In this document: positions 6,737-13,252 of the stretch, one piece after another | How the letters are laid out: each line of letters begins with the position of its first letter | Numbering within the stretch: position 1 is the first letter of the stretch | Assembly: GCA_947629115.1 (NCBI GenBank) | Contig: CANRCL010000019.1 | Location: 1-14,848 of the forward strand | From: an uncultured Bacilli bacterium | Lineage (GTDB): Bacteria > Bacillota_I > Bacilli_A > RF39 > UBA660 | Reading direction: 5' to 3' | Length of the DNA stretch: 14,848 nt | Notes under the pieces: generated by a model | The model's database searches: none | What the model saw: the letters and a program-made list of their open reading frames with translations, nothing else | Told to the model about the DNA's origin: nothing | Program-made: the position numbers and the translations under genes

Positions 6737-7907
6737 AGAAAAAATTGTTTGGGTAAGAATAAATGCTAAAAGTTATTATAATGTACTTATAAAATTAAAT
6801 GATATTGGGGTAACTATTTTTGATAATCAAAAAGATAATAAAGGTATTTTAATTAAGACAACAATTAAAGATTATAAAAGAATAAAAAAATATTTAGTAA
6901 GTTATAAAATAGAAATTGAAAAAGTCGCGGGAATTTTAAAAATTAAAGAAGTAATAAAAAAATATATAGTTTTTACTATCGCAATTATTTTAAGTATATT
7001 TATTTTATTTTTGGCTAATGATTTAGTTTTAAGAATTGATATTAAAACTAATAATAAAGAAATAGAAAAGATTGTTTTAAAGGCTTTAGAAGATAACAAA
7101 ATAAAACCACTTACTTTAAAATTGCCGCATAAAAAAATAGAAAAAATTGTGGAAAATATTTTAGACAATAACAAAGATAGTTTAGAATGGTTAGAAATTA
7201 AATATGATGGATTAATTATGATTGTTAATGTTACCGAAAAAACGAAAACTAATAAAGAAGAAAATTATCCTTATTGTAATATAATTGCTAAAACTGATGC
7301 TAAAATAATGAGTTTAAATATATATCGAGGTATTGCTTTAAAAGATATAAATGATTATGTTTTAAAAGGCGAAGTTATTTTAAGCGGCGATATAAAACAT
7401 AATGAAGAAGTAAAAAATACAGTCTGTGCTAGTGGGGAAGTCTATGGCGAAGTTTGGTATAAAGTTAAAATTGAAGTACCTTATGAAGAATCGTATATTT
7501 ACTATACAGGTAAAAATCGGTATAATTTAAATATTAAAATTAATGATAATGTTTATAAAATATTAAGAAGTAGAATAGAAAAGAAAAAAGAATTTCCAAC
7601 TACTTTATATAAATTAAATGATTTTGAAATCAATTTAGTTAAAGAAAAAGAATATGAATTAAGGACTCATAAATTAACGGAAGAAGAGGCCTATCAAAAA
7701 GGTTTAAAACTCGCAAGTGAGAAGATAAATTTGACATTAGATAAAAATGAAGCAATAATTGTACAAAAAGTTTTGAAAAAAGAAGTAAATGATAGTAAAA
7801 TATATTTAGAGATATTTATAGTAACGAAAGAAAATATTGGCGAAGTATCTTTAGTAAGGAAGGATGTTGTAAATGATAACGAATCTAATTCACAAAGTGA
7901 TGAATAA
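6729..7907 (+). CDS. yqfD: Sporulation protein YqfD
   Basis: A 392-residue membrane protein from the ATG at 6729; an in-frame TTG two codons upstream is less likely. An N-terminal cytoplasmic part (residues 1-75, beginning NREKIVWVRI) is followed by one membrane helix (about 79-97) and a large external domain with a conserved KLPHKKIEKIVEN-like segment and a long C-terminal region. This is the normal layout and length of YqfD, a SigE-dependent sporulation protein in Bacillus whose mechanism is poorly known. The gene overlaps yqfC by 8 bases and the next gene by 35. In Bacillus and Clostridium phoH usually follows; here a VanZ-like gene does. Confidence 0.88.
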   Translation: MNREKIVWVRINAKSYYNVLIKLNDIGVTIFDNQKDNKGILIKTTIKDYKRIKKYLVSYKIEIEKVAGILKIKEVIKKYIVFTIAIILSIFILFLANDLVLRIDIKTNNKEIEKIVLKALEDNKIKPLTLKLPHKKIEKIVENILDNNKDSLEWLEIKYDGLIMIVNVTEKTKTNKEENYPYCNIIAKTDAKIMSLNIYRGIALKDINDYVLKGEVILSGDIKHNEEVKNTVCASGEVYGEVWYKVKIEVPYEESYIYYTGKNRYNLNIKINDNVYKILRSRIEKKKEFPTTLYKLNDFEINLVKEKEYELRTHKLTEEEAYQKGLKLASEKINLTLDKNEAIIVQKVLKKEVNDSKIYLEIFIVTKENIGEVSLVRKDVVNDNESNSQSDE

Positions 7908-8490
7908 TATATGGCCTATGTTAGTGGTTTTTATAGTCGCTATTGCGTTGATTCGTTTTTTCTATTTGCAAACCCATCGGGAAAAATTTTGCTTACATAA
8001 AGAATTAAGTTATTTATTTGCTATTATATATATTTGGATATTATTTGAAATTTTAACAATGACAGAATTAAATAGTCAAAGCGGAATGAATTTAGTTCCT
8101 TTTTCGGAAATATTACGTTATCAAGTAGGTTCTAAAATGTTCAATTATAATGTTTTAGGTAATATTGTTATATTTATGCCTTTTGGTTATTTAATTGGTG
8201 AGTATGTTAATCCTAAAAAAATATGGCCGGTAATTATTACAACTTTATTTACAAGTATTGCGGTTGAATTTGTGCAACTTAAAGTAGGTCGTTCATTTGA
8301 TATAGATGATGTTTTACTAAATGTTGTTGGGGGTATTTTAGGTTATTTATTATATATTGGTATTTCCGCAATTAATCGTCATTTACCAGATATATTTAAA
8401 AGTGATTTATTCTATAATATTTTATGGTTAGTTATTATCCTTTTATTTGGTATATATGTTTTTGGGTATTGGGGAGTTATATTTAAATGA
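7873..8490 (+). CDS. VanZ-like integral membrane protein
   Basis: A 205-residue protein with about five membrane helices and the VanZ-family motifs: NLVPF (73-77), LGNIVIFMPFG (95-105), then VEFVQ (131-135) and GRSFDIDDVLLNVVGG (139-154). VanZ gives low-level teicoplanin resistance in enterococci, but most chromosomal homologues have no known job; an envelope role is inferred. The chosen ATG lies inside yqfD (35-base overlap) with an AAGGAAGG site upstream; an ATG at 7900 is a possible alternative without a ribosome site. The stop overlaps the ybeY start (ATGA). The gene occupies the place where phoH and yqfF (pgpH) usually stand between yqfD and ybeY. Confidence 0.85.
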   Translation: MITNLIHKVMNNIWPMLVVFIVAIALIRFFYLQTHREKFCLHKELSYLFAIIYIWILFEILTMTELNSQSGMNLVPFSEILRYQVGSKMFNYNVLGNIVIFMPFGYLIGEYVNPKKIWPVIITTLFTSIAVEFVQLKVGRSFDIDDVLLNVVGGILGYLLYIGISAINRHLPDIFKSDLFYNILWLVIILLFGIYVFGYWGVIFK

Positions 8491-8942
8491 TAGATTATAG
8501 TATTACTGATGAATTTGGTTATAATAAAGATTATAGTTATTTAGATAAAGTTATTAAAAGAGCCTTAAAATTAGAAAAAGTTAAGAATGCTACTTTTAGT
8601 ATCGTTTTTGTAGATAATGAAAAAATTCATGAATTAAATAAAAATTATCGAGGGATTGACCGAGTGACTGATGTTATATCATTTGCATTTGAAGATAATG
8701 CTGATGTGCGTTATAATAGTATGCGGATTTTAGGGGAAATATATATTTGTATACCTAGAATGTTAGAGCAAGCAGAAGAATATGGCCATAGTGAAACAAG
8801 AGAACTTGCTTTTTTAGTGGTTCATGGTTTACTTCATTTACTTGGTTATGACCATAAGACTAAAGAAGATGAAGAAGTAATGTTTGCATTGCAAGAGGAA
8901 GTGTTAGAAGTAGATGAAAAAACAAGAAGAAACAAAGAATGA
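8487..8942 (+). CDS. ybeY: Endoribonuclease YbeY (rRNA maturation factor)
   Basis: A 151-residue metal-dependent endoribonuclease that acts in maturation of the 16S rRNA 3' end and in ribosome quality control. The zinc-binding signature HGLLHLLGYDH (H113, H117, H123) is intact. The conserved upstream segments NKNYRGIDRVTDVISFAF (51-68) and ILGEIYIC (81-88) are also present. Length is typical. Translation is probably coupled to the VanZ-like gene through an ATGA overlap, with GGGGAG about 10 bases upstream. It overlaps dgkA by 29 bases, the order ybeY-dgkA-era being standard in Firmicutes. Confidence 0.95.
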   Translation: MIDYSITDEFGYNKDYSYLDKVIKRALKLEKVKNATFSIVFVDNEKIHELNKNYRGIDRVTDVISFAFEDNADVRYNSMRILGEIYICIPRMLEQAEEYGHSETRELAFLVVHGLLHLLGYDHKTKEDEEVMFALQEEVLEVDEKTRRNKE

Positions 8943-9333
8943 AATTGTTGAAAAAAATGAAGTTGGATTAGTAAAAAATATTTTAAATAAATGTAAATAT
9001 ACTTTGCAAGGACTTAATTATTGTTTAAATAATGAATCTAGTTTTGTTTTAGTGGCAATTTGTACTTGCTTGGTTATTATTTTTGGCATTATTTTTGACA
9101 TTACTTTTTTAGAATGGGTTATTGCCTTTGGAAGTATTGCCCTTATAAGTATTACCGAACTTATTAATACCGCTATTGAGGCTGTTTGTGATGCTGTTAC
9201 ATTAGAATATAATGAGTATATAAAAATTGCTAAAGATTGTGGTTCAGCAGCAACGGGAATTATGACCGTTTTAGCAGTAATAGTAAATTTAATTATCTTT
9301 GTTCCAGAAATAATGCGTTTATTTATTAAGTAA
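8914..9333 (+). CDS. dgkA: Diacylglycerol/undecaprenol kinase (DgkA family)
   Basis: A 139-residue membrane kinase of the DgkA family. In Gram-positives these enzymes mainly phosphorylate undecaprenol, feeding the carrier lipid used for cell-wall building. The diagnostic motif ELINTAIEAVCD (82-93) followed by KIAKDCGSAATG (104-115) carries the catalytic and metal-binding acidic residues. Three membrane helices lie at about 44-62, 66-85 and 113-135, and a KYTLQGLNYCLNNE segment precedes them. The charged N-terminal 20 residues are an extension beyond the usual start, and the coding region overlaps ybeY by 29 bases; no later start codon is available in frame. A cysteine replaces the more usual valine/alanine after AKD. 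Confidence 0.92.
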   Translation: MKKQEETKNEIVEKNEVGLVKNILNKCKYTLQGLNYCLNNESSFVLVAICTCLVIIFGIIFDITFLEWVIAFGSIALISITELINTAIEAVCDAVTLEYNEYIKIAKDCGSAATGIMTVLAVIVNLIIFVPEIMRLFIK

Positions 9334-9345
9334 GGAGTAAGGCGG

Positions 9346-10227
9346 ATGAAGAGTGGTTTTGTAAGTATTGTAGGGCGTCCTAATGTAGGAAAAAGTACCC
9401 TTATAAATAGTATTATTGATAGAAAAATAGCGATTACCTCTAATGTGTCTGGAACAACACGAAATATTATCGAAGGAATTTATCATGATAATGGTTATCA
9501 AATTGTTTTTGTAGATACTCCTGGCATATCTAAACCTTTAAATAAATTAGGAAAGGTTTTAAATAAACAAGCCTATGCCTTAACAAAAGATGTGGATTTA
9601 ATATTATTAGTTGTTGATATTGAAGCCGGTATTGGTAAAGGTGATAAATTTTTAATGGATTCTTTACTTGAAAGTAAAATCCCAATTATTTTAGTTATTA
9701 ATAAAATAGATAAAGTTTCAAAAGAAACCTTAATAATGGCTATTAATGAGTTTAAAGATTATAACTTTGCTGAAATAGTACCAATATCTGCTAAAGAAGA
9801 TGACAATGTTGCTCATTTAATTGAAGTAATAAAAAAATATTTAAAAGATGAAATAAAATATTATGAAGATGATGTAATTACTTCTTCTAGTGTTCCTTTT
9901 ATGGCTGCTGAATTAGTTAGAGAAAAATTACTTCAAAATACTAAAGATGAAATTCCCCATAGTATAACTTGTCATTGTACAAATATTGAAAATAAAAAAG
10001 ATATTGTTAATATCAGTATCGATATAATTGTTGATAAACCTAATATTAAAAAAATGATTATTGGTTCTGGTGGGGAAATGTTAAAAAAGATAGGAACTTT
10101 AGCCAGAAGTGATTTAGAAGAAATGATGGGTAAGCATGTATATTTAGAATTATATGTTAAAGTTATCGAAAATTGGAAAGATAAAGAAAAATATTTAAAA
10201 GAATTAGGTTTCTTTGATTATGAATAA
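9346..10227 (+). CDS. era: GTPase Era
   Basis: A 293-residue GTPase that binds the 3' end of 16S rRNA and checks small-subunit assembly. GTPase motifs: G1 GRPNVGKST (10-18), switch I region with SGTTRN (35-40), G3 DTPG (57-60), G4 NKID (119-122) and G5 SAK (148-150). The C-terminal KH domain has IIGSGGEMLKKIG (238-250) as the RNA-binding GxxG loop, then LARSDLEEMMGKHVYLELYVKV, as in classic Era. Length is typical. AAGGAG (9331-9336), overlapping the end of dgkA, lies 9 bases before the ATG. cdd, often found between dgkA and era, is absent. Confidence 0.97.
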   Translation: MKSGFVSIVGRPNVGKSTLINSIIDRKIAITSNVSGTTRNIIEGIYHDNGYQIVFVDTPGISKPLNKLGKVLNKQAYALTKDVDLILLVVDIEAGIGKGDKFLMDSLLESKIPIILVINKIDKVSKETLIMAINEFKDYNFAEIVPISAKEDDNVAHLIEVIKKYLKDEIKYYEDDVITSSSVPFMAAELVREKLLQNTKDEIPHSITCHCTNIENKKDIVNISIDIIVDKPNIKKMIIGSGGEMLKKIGTLARSDLEEMMGKHVYLELYVKVIENWKDKEKYLKELGFFDYE

Positions 10228-10249
10228 AAAGTTGAATAAAAAATTAATA

Positions 10250-10276
10250 ACCTTCCCAATATATAAATAGGAAGGT
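10250..10276 (+). promoter_or_regulatory. Hairpin covering the yqzL ribosome site
   Basis: ACCTTCC (10250-10256) and GGAAGGT (10270-10276) are perfect inverted copies with a 13-base AT loop. The right arm is the ribosome-binding site of the small gene starting at 10284, so the folded form would block its translation. No T-run follows, arguing against a terminator. Confidence 0.55.
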
Positions 10277-10283
10277 GAATTTA

Positions 10284-10364
10284 ATGAATAAAAAAGAAGC
10301 ATGGGAAAAATTCAAAAATAGTGGAAAAGTTGAAGATTATTTAAATTATAAAAAATGTAAGTAA
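10284..10364 (+). CDS. yqzL: YqzL-like small protein
   Basis: A 26-residue protein lying between era and recO, the same slot held by the small YqzL protein in Bacillus. The sequence has the YqzL-type pattern WEKFKNSGKVEDYLNYK (aromatic - F - G - hydrophobic - YL - YK). It is shorter than B. subtilis YqzL (about 47 residues) but holds the conserved core. GGAAGGTG lies about 8 bases before the ATG, partly buried in the hairpin at 10250-10276. Function of the family is unknown. The identification rests on synteny and this short pattern. Confidence 0.72.
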   Translation: MNKKEAWEKFKNSGKVEDYLNYKKCK

Positions 10365-10382
10365 TCTAATTTAGGTGGTAGA

Positions 10383-11117
10383 ATGTTAGAAAGTGTTGAG
10401 GGTATAGTTTTAAAAGAAACTCCTTATGGTGATACTTCCAAAATCATTAATGTTTTAACAAAAGAATATGGCATTATAGGAATTATGTGCAAAGGAGCAA
10501 TGGGTATTAAAAGTAAACTACGAAGTAGTACAATTAAGTTTACTTATGGTAATTTTCAAATTTATTATAAAAAAGATAAACTATCTTTACTTTCTAATGT
10601 TGATGTTATTAATCCTCTTAAAAATATTAAAAGTGATATTTTATTAATTAGTTATGTTTCTTATTTATGTGATTTAATTAGTCAAGTAAGTAGACAAGAA
10701 GATATTACAGTTTTATATTCAGATTTTATTAATGCAATACTTAAGATTGAAAATGGTTTAAATCCAATGGTTATTACCAATATAATAGAAGTAAAATTAT
10801 TAGATTATTTAGGAGTAGGTCTTAATTTAACAAGTTGTATTTCTTGCGGAAGAAAAACCGATATTATAACTTTATCTAGTGAAAAAGGAGGATTAATTTG
10901 TAAGAATTGTTATACTAATGAAAGAATAGTTCCTATAAGTATCGTTAAAGTTATTAATATGTATTATTTAGTTGACATTAAAAGTATTGATAAAATAGAA
11001 ATAAAAGAAGAAATTATAGAAGAAATAAATCGCTTTTTAAATAGTTATTATAATGATTATACAGGTCTTTATTTAAAGAGCAAAGATTTTTTAAAAACTA
11101 TTGCTAAATTAAACTAG
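10383..11117 (+). CDS. recO: DNA repair protein RecO
   Basis: A 244-residue recombination mediator that anneals single-stranded DNA and, with RecR, helps load RecA at gaps. The N-terminal OB-fold begins VEGIVLKETPYGDTSKIINVLTKEYG (residues 5-30, the typical RecO opening) with a KGAMG segment just after. The C-terminal helical part carries a four-cysteine zinc site (C152, C155, C173, C176). Length is normal. AGGTGG lies 3 bases before the ATG, a tight but usable spacing, and yqzL ends 18 bases upstream. The gene closes the cluster with a terminator overlapping its stop. In many Firmicutes glycyl-tRNA synthetase genes follow directly; here four other genes intervene before a T-box leader. Confidence 0.95.
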   Translation: MLESVEGIVLKETPYGDTSKIINVLTKEYGIIGIMCKGAMGIKSKLRSSTIKFTYGNFQIYYKKDKLSLLSNVDVINPLKNIKSDILLISYVSYLCDLISQVSRQEDITVLYSDFINAILKIENGLNPMVITNIIEVKLLDYLGVGLNLTSCISCGRKTDIITLSSEKGGLICKNCYTNERIVPISIVKVINMYYLVDIKSIDKIEIKEEIIEEINRFLNSYYNDYTGLYLKSKDFLKTIAKLN

Positions 11118-11129
11118 CAGTAGTTTTTT
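11111..11129 (+). terminator. Intrinsic terminator after recO
   Basis: AAACTA (11111-11116) pairs with TAGTTT (11121-11126) around GCAG, with further T residues after it. The recO stop TAG (11115-11117) is at the tip of the left arm. The stem is short and AT-rich. Confidence 0.65.
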
Positions 11130-11133
11130 ACAA

Positions 11134-11155
11134 TTGATTAACATTTGATTGACAT
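11134..11155. repeat. 11-bp tandem repeat at a promoter
   Basis: TTGATTAACAT (11134-11144) is followed at once by TTGATTGACAT (11145-11155), 10 of 11 bases identical. The second copy contains the -35 box of the ORF6N promoter, so the pair could bind a regulator. Confidence 0.5.
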
Positions 11156-11177
11156 TAATAATTTAATGGTTTACAAT
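11149..11177 (+). promoter_or_regulatory. Sigma-A promoter of the ORF6N gene
   Basis: A perfect TTGACA (11149-11154), a spacer of 17 bases, and TACAAT (11172-11177), five of six matches to consensus. Transcription should start near 11184, just after the recO terminator. Confidence 0.85.
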
Positions 11178-11208
11178 TAATTTAGAAAATAGAAATGGGG
11201 TAATGGTT

Positions 11209-12099
11209 GTGAATAATATTGTTTTAAATGAACAAAAAATTACAAATATGATTTATGAAATTAGAGGAAAACAAGTAATGCTAGATAGTGATTTAGCAAA
11301 ATTATATGAATGCAAAAATGGAACAAAAGATTTAAATAAAGCAGTTAAGAGAAATCCTCAAAAATTTCCAGAAAGAATATGCTTTCAACTTAGTAGAGGA
11401 GAATATTTTGAAATTCTAAGGTTCCAAAATGGAACCTTAGAATTAGAACAAGGGAAATATTCCAAGTATTTGCCTTTTGTTTTTACTGAACAAGGTGTCT
11501 GTATGTTAGCCACAGTTTTAAAAAGTGAAATAGCATCTAAAGTAAGTCTTGCTATTATTGATGCTTTTGTTTTAATGCGTAAATATATATCTAATAATTT
11601 AATTGAACAAAAATATATCAATAATCAAGTATTAAAAAATACTGAAGATATTAAAATACTTCAAGAGTCATTTCAACAATTTGAAGAGAAGAAAATAACT
11701 AATGAAATTTATTTTAATGGACAAATTTATGATGCTTATTCTAAATTATTAGATATTATGAAAGAGGCTAAAAAAGAATTAATTATAATAGATAATTATG
11801 CTGATAAAAGTATTTTAGATATGATAAGAAATTTAAGTGTAAATGTAATAATTATATGTAAAAGTAAAGGTTTATTAAAAGAAATAGATATTAAAAAATA
11901 TCAAGAACAATATCATAATTTAAAAGTAATTTTTAATGATACCTTTCATGACCGTTATTTAATTCTTGATAAAATTATTGTTTATCATTGTGGGGCATCT
12001 TTAAATTATGCTGGTAGTAAGACATTTTCGATAAATAAACTAGGCGATAAAGAAGTAATTGATGTTTTGATAAATACAATAAATTCTGAAAATAATTAA
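11209..12099 (+). CDS. ORF6N-domain protein with PLD-like C-terminus
   Basis: A 296-residue protein from the GTG at 11209, chosen because GGGG (11197-11200) is 8 bases upstream; the in-frame ATG at 11203 is only 2 bases from it but remains possible. Residues about 8-98 form an ORF6N domain, a DNA-binding module common in phage and mobile-element proteins: IYEIRGKQVMLDSDLAKLYE, then RNPQKFPERICFQL and FTEQGVCMLATVL. A helical linker (about 115-165) follows. The last third (about 170-290) has a single HDRYLILD motif (H247, D248, R249) and YHCGASLNYAG, resembling the degenerate phospholipase-D-like domain that often accompanies ORF6N. Possible roles are transcription control or nucleic-acid processing in phage or element defence; this is inference. 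It has its own strong promoter, and a perfect inverted repeat sits in its coding sequence. Confidence 0.85.
   Translation: MNNIVLNEQKITNMIYEIRGKQVMLDSDLAKLYECKNGTKDLNKAVKRNPQKFPERICFQLSRGEYFEILRFQNGTLELEQGKYSKYLPFVFTEQGVCMLATVLKSEIASKVSLAIIDAFVLMRKYISNNLIEQKYINNQVLKNTEDIKILQESFQQFEEKKITNEIYFNGQIYDAYSKLLDIMKEAKKELIIIDNYADKSILDMIRNLSVNVIIICKSKGLLKEIDIKKYQEQYHNLKVIFNDTFHDRYLILDKIIVYHCGASLNYAGSKTFSINKLGDKEVIDVLINTINSENN
11412..11444. repeat. Perfect 15-bp inverted repeat inside the ORF6N gene
   Basis: The left arm AATTCTAAGGTTCCA (11412-11426) and right arm TGGAACCTTAGAATT (11430-11444) are exact inverted copies separated by AAA. The repeat encodes residues 68-79 (EILRFQNGTLEL) of the ORF6N protein. 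It would form a very stable hairpin in the mRNA or a cruciform-prone site in DNA. Confidence 0.9.
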
Positions 12100-12131
12100 G
12101 CAAGTTTTGAGCAAGTTTTGAGCAAGTCTTA
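12100..12131. repeat. Tandem 11-bp repeats after the ORF6N gene
   Basis: GCAAGTTTTGA occurs twice head to tail (12100-12110, 12111-12121) and is followed by a partial third copy GCAAGTCTTA (12122-12131). The copies begin at the first base after the ORF6N stop. Confidence 0.85.
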
Positions 12132-12142
12132 TTGCTTAAAAC
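12115..12142 (+). terminator. Hairpin between ORF6N and Fic genes (possible decayed terminator)
   Basis: GTTTTGAGCAA (12115-12125) pairs with TTGCTTAAAAC (12132-12142), eleven pairs with one G-U, around GTCTTA. No T-run follows, so it is at best an imperfect terminator. Its right arm holds the -35-like TTGCTT of the next promoter. Confidence 0.4.
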
Positions 12143-12160
12143 ATTAGATTATAGTATAAT
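12132..12160 (+). promoter_or_regulatory. Promoter of the Fic gene
   Basis: A perfect TATAAT (12155-12160) with TTGCTT (12132-12137) exactly 17 bases upstream; the -35 is weak (three of six). Predicted start of transcription is near 12167, leaving a leader of about 20 bases. Confidence 0.6.
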
Positions 12161-12186
12161 AATATATATGTAAGAGGTGATAGTTA

Positions 12187-13179
12187 ATGGAAAAATACGT
12201 ACCACCATTTGATATTACTCCTGAAATGTTAAAACGAGTTGCGGACATTTCTGAAAAAGTGACTAAATTAGATAATTTTTCAAATTTAAATAAAAAACCA
12301 TATTTGAGGAAACAATCAAAAATCAATTCTATTCATTCATCATTAGCCATTGAGAATAATAAGTTGACTAAAGAACAAGTCAGAGATGTTATAGATGGAA
12401 AAATGGTTTTGGGTTCACAAAAAGATATACAAGAAGTTAAAAATGCTTATAATGCATATGAGATGATAAATGAAATTAATCCATATAGTATTAAAGATTT
12501 AAAAAAAATACATAGTGTAATAACTTATTTAACTGTTCAAGAATCTGGTGAGTTTAGAAAAGGTGATGAAGGAGTTTTTGATGGTAAAAAATGTATCTTT
12601 ATGTGTCCGCCTCCTAAAATGGTTAATAATTTAATGGTTCAATTATTTGATTGGCTAAAAGAAAGCAAAAATAAAATACATCCTTTGATATTATCGAGTG
12701 TATTTCATTATGAATTTGTATTTATTCATCCTTTTAGTGATGGGAATGGAAGAACTGCTCGACTATGGCAAAACATATTACTTTATAATTGGAAAGAAAT
12801 ATTTGAATATTTGCCTATTGAATCTCAAATTCATAAATATCAAAGTGGATACTATAAAGTTATTGCTAATTGTAATAATAAAGGTAATTCTACTGAATTC
12901 ATTGAATTTATGCTAAAAATGATTGATGAAACTTTAGATGGTACGTTAGATATTTCAAATATTCCAATTAATCAAGAAAATATTAATATAAATAAATTAT
13001 TGGATAGTTTAGATAGAAATGTTCCTTTAAGTGCAAAAGAAATAATGGAAAAACTAAATATAAAATCTAAAAATACTTTAAGGAATCAATATTTACATCC
13101 CGCTATTAAACAAGGGTTAATTAAATTAACAATTCCTGATAAACCTAATAGTAGTAAGCAAATGTATTATAAAAATTAA
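12187..13179 (+). CDS. Fic family AMP-transferase-type protein (class II)
   Basis: A 330-residue protein with an intact Fic active site HPFSDGNGRTAR (181-192), the motif that transfers AMP (or another nucleotide part) from ATP to a protein target. An N-terminal SLAIEN (52-57) fits the inhibitory [S/T]xxxE[G/N] helix, so it is a self-inhibited class II Fic rather than one needing a separate antitoxin. The part before the active site (FMCPPPKMV, 138-146) forms the usual flap over the target. The C-terminal 75 residues look like a winged-helix DNA-binding domain (SAKEIMEKLNIKSKNTLRN). Length fits the common class II bacterial Fic proteins. AAGAGGTGA lies 6 bases before the ATG. The target is unknown. 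It stands beside an ORF6N gene in the block between recO and the T-box leader. Confidence 0.93.
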   Translation: MEKYVPPFDITPEMLKRVADISEKVTKLDNFSNLNKKPYLRKQSKINSIHSSLAIENNKLTKEQVRDVIDGKMVLGSQKDIQEVKNAYNAYEMINEINPYSIKDLKKIHSVITYLTVQESGEFRKGDEGVFDGKKCIFMCPPPKMVNNLMVQLFDWLKESKNKIHPLILSSVFHYEFVFIHPFSDGNGRTARLWQNILLYNWKEIFEYLPIESQIHKYQSGYYKVIANCNNKGNSTEFIEFMLKMIDETLDGTLDISNIPINQENININKLLDSLDRNVPLSAKEIMEKLNIKSKNTLRNQYLHPAIKQGLIKLTIPDKPNSSKQMYYKN

Positions 13180-13203
13180 TATTTTGTAAAATACAATAAA
13201 ACC

Positions 13204-13232
13204 TTGAGAATAGTTTTAAATTATTCTATACT
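13204..13232 (+). promoter_or_regulatory. Sigma-A promoter of tdk
   Basis: TTGAGA (13204-13209), 17 bases, TATACT (13227-13232): five of six matches in each box. AGAATA and TATTCT form a 6-bp dyad within the spacer region (13207-13212 and 13222-13227). Transcription should begin near 13239. Confidence 0.8.
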
Positions 13233-13252
13233 ATTGTTAAGGGTGATGTTTT

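Noticed and set aside
5813..10227. Mycoplasma-type code or a mobile island for this block
   Set aside because: TGA acts as a stop in several genes and the gene order is the conserved housekeeping cluster; no transposase, integrase or att-like repeats were found.
12100..12131. CRISPR-like array
   Set aside because: Only two full 11-base copies plus a partial one, head to tail without spacers.
12144..12326. Minus-strand frame covering the Fic promoter and start
   Set aside because: Opposite a promoter, a ribosome site and the Fic N-terminus; looks like an AT-rich chance frame.
12698..12916. Second plus-strand frame within the Fic gene
   Set aside because: It is a shifted frame over the intact HPFSDGNGRTAR motif; no sign of frameshifting.
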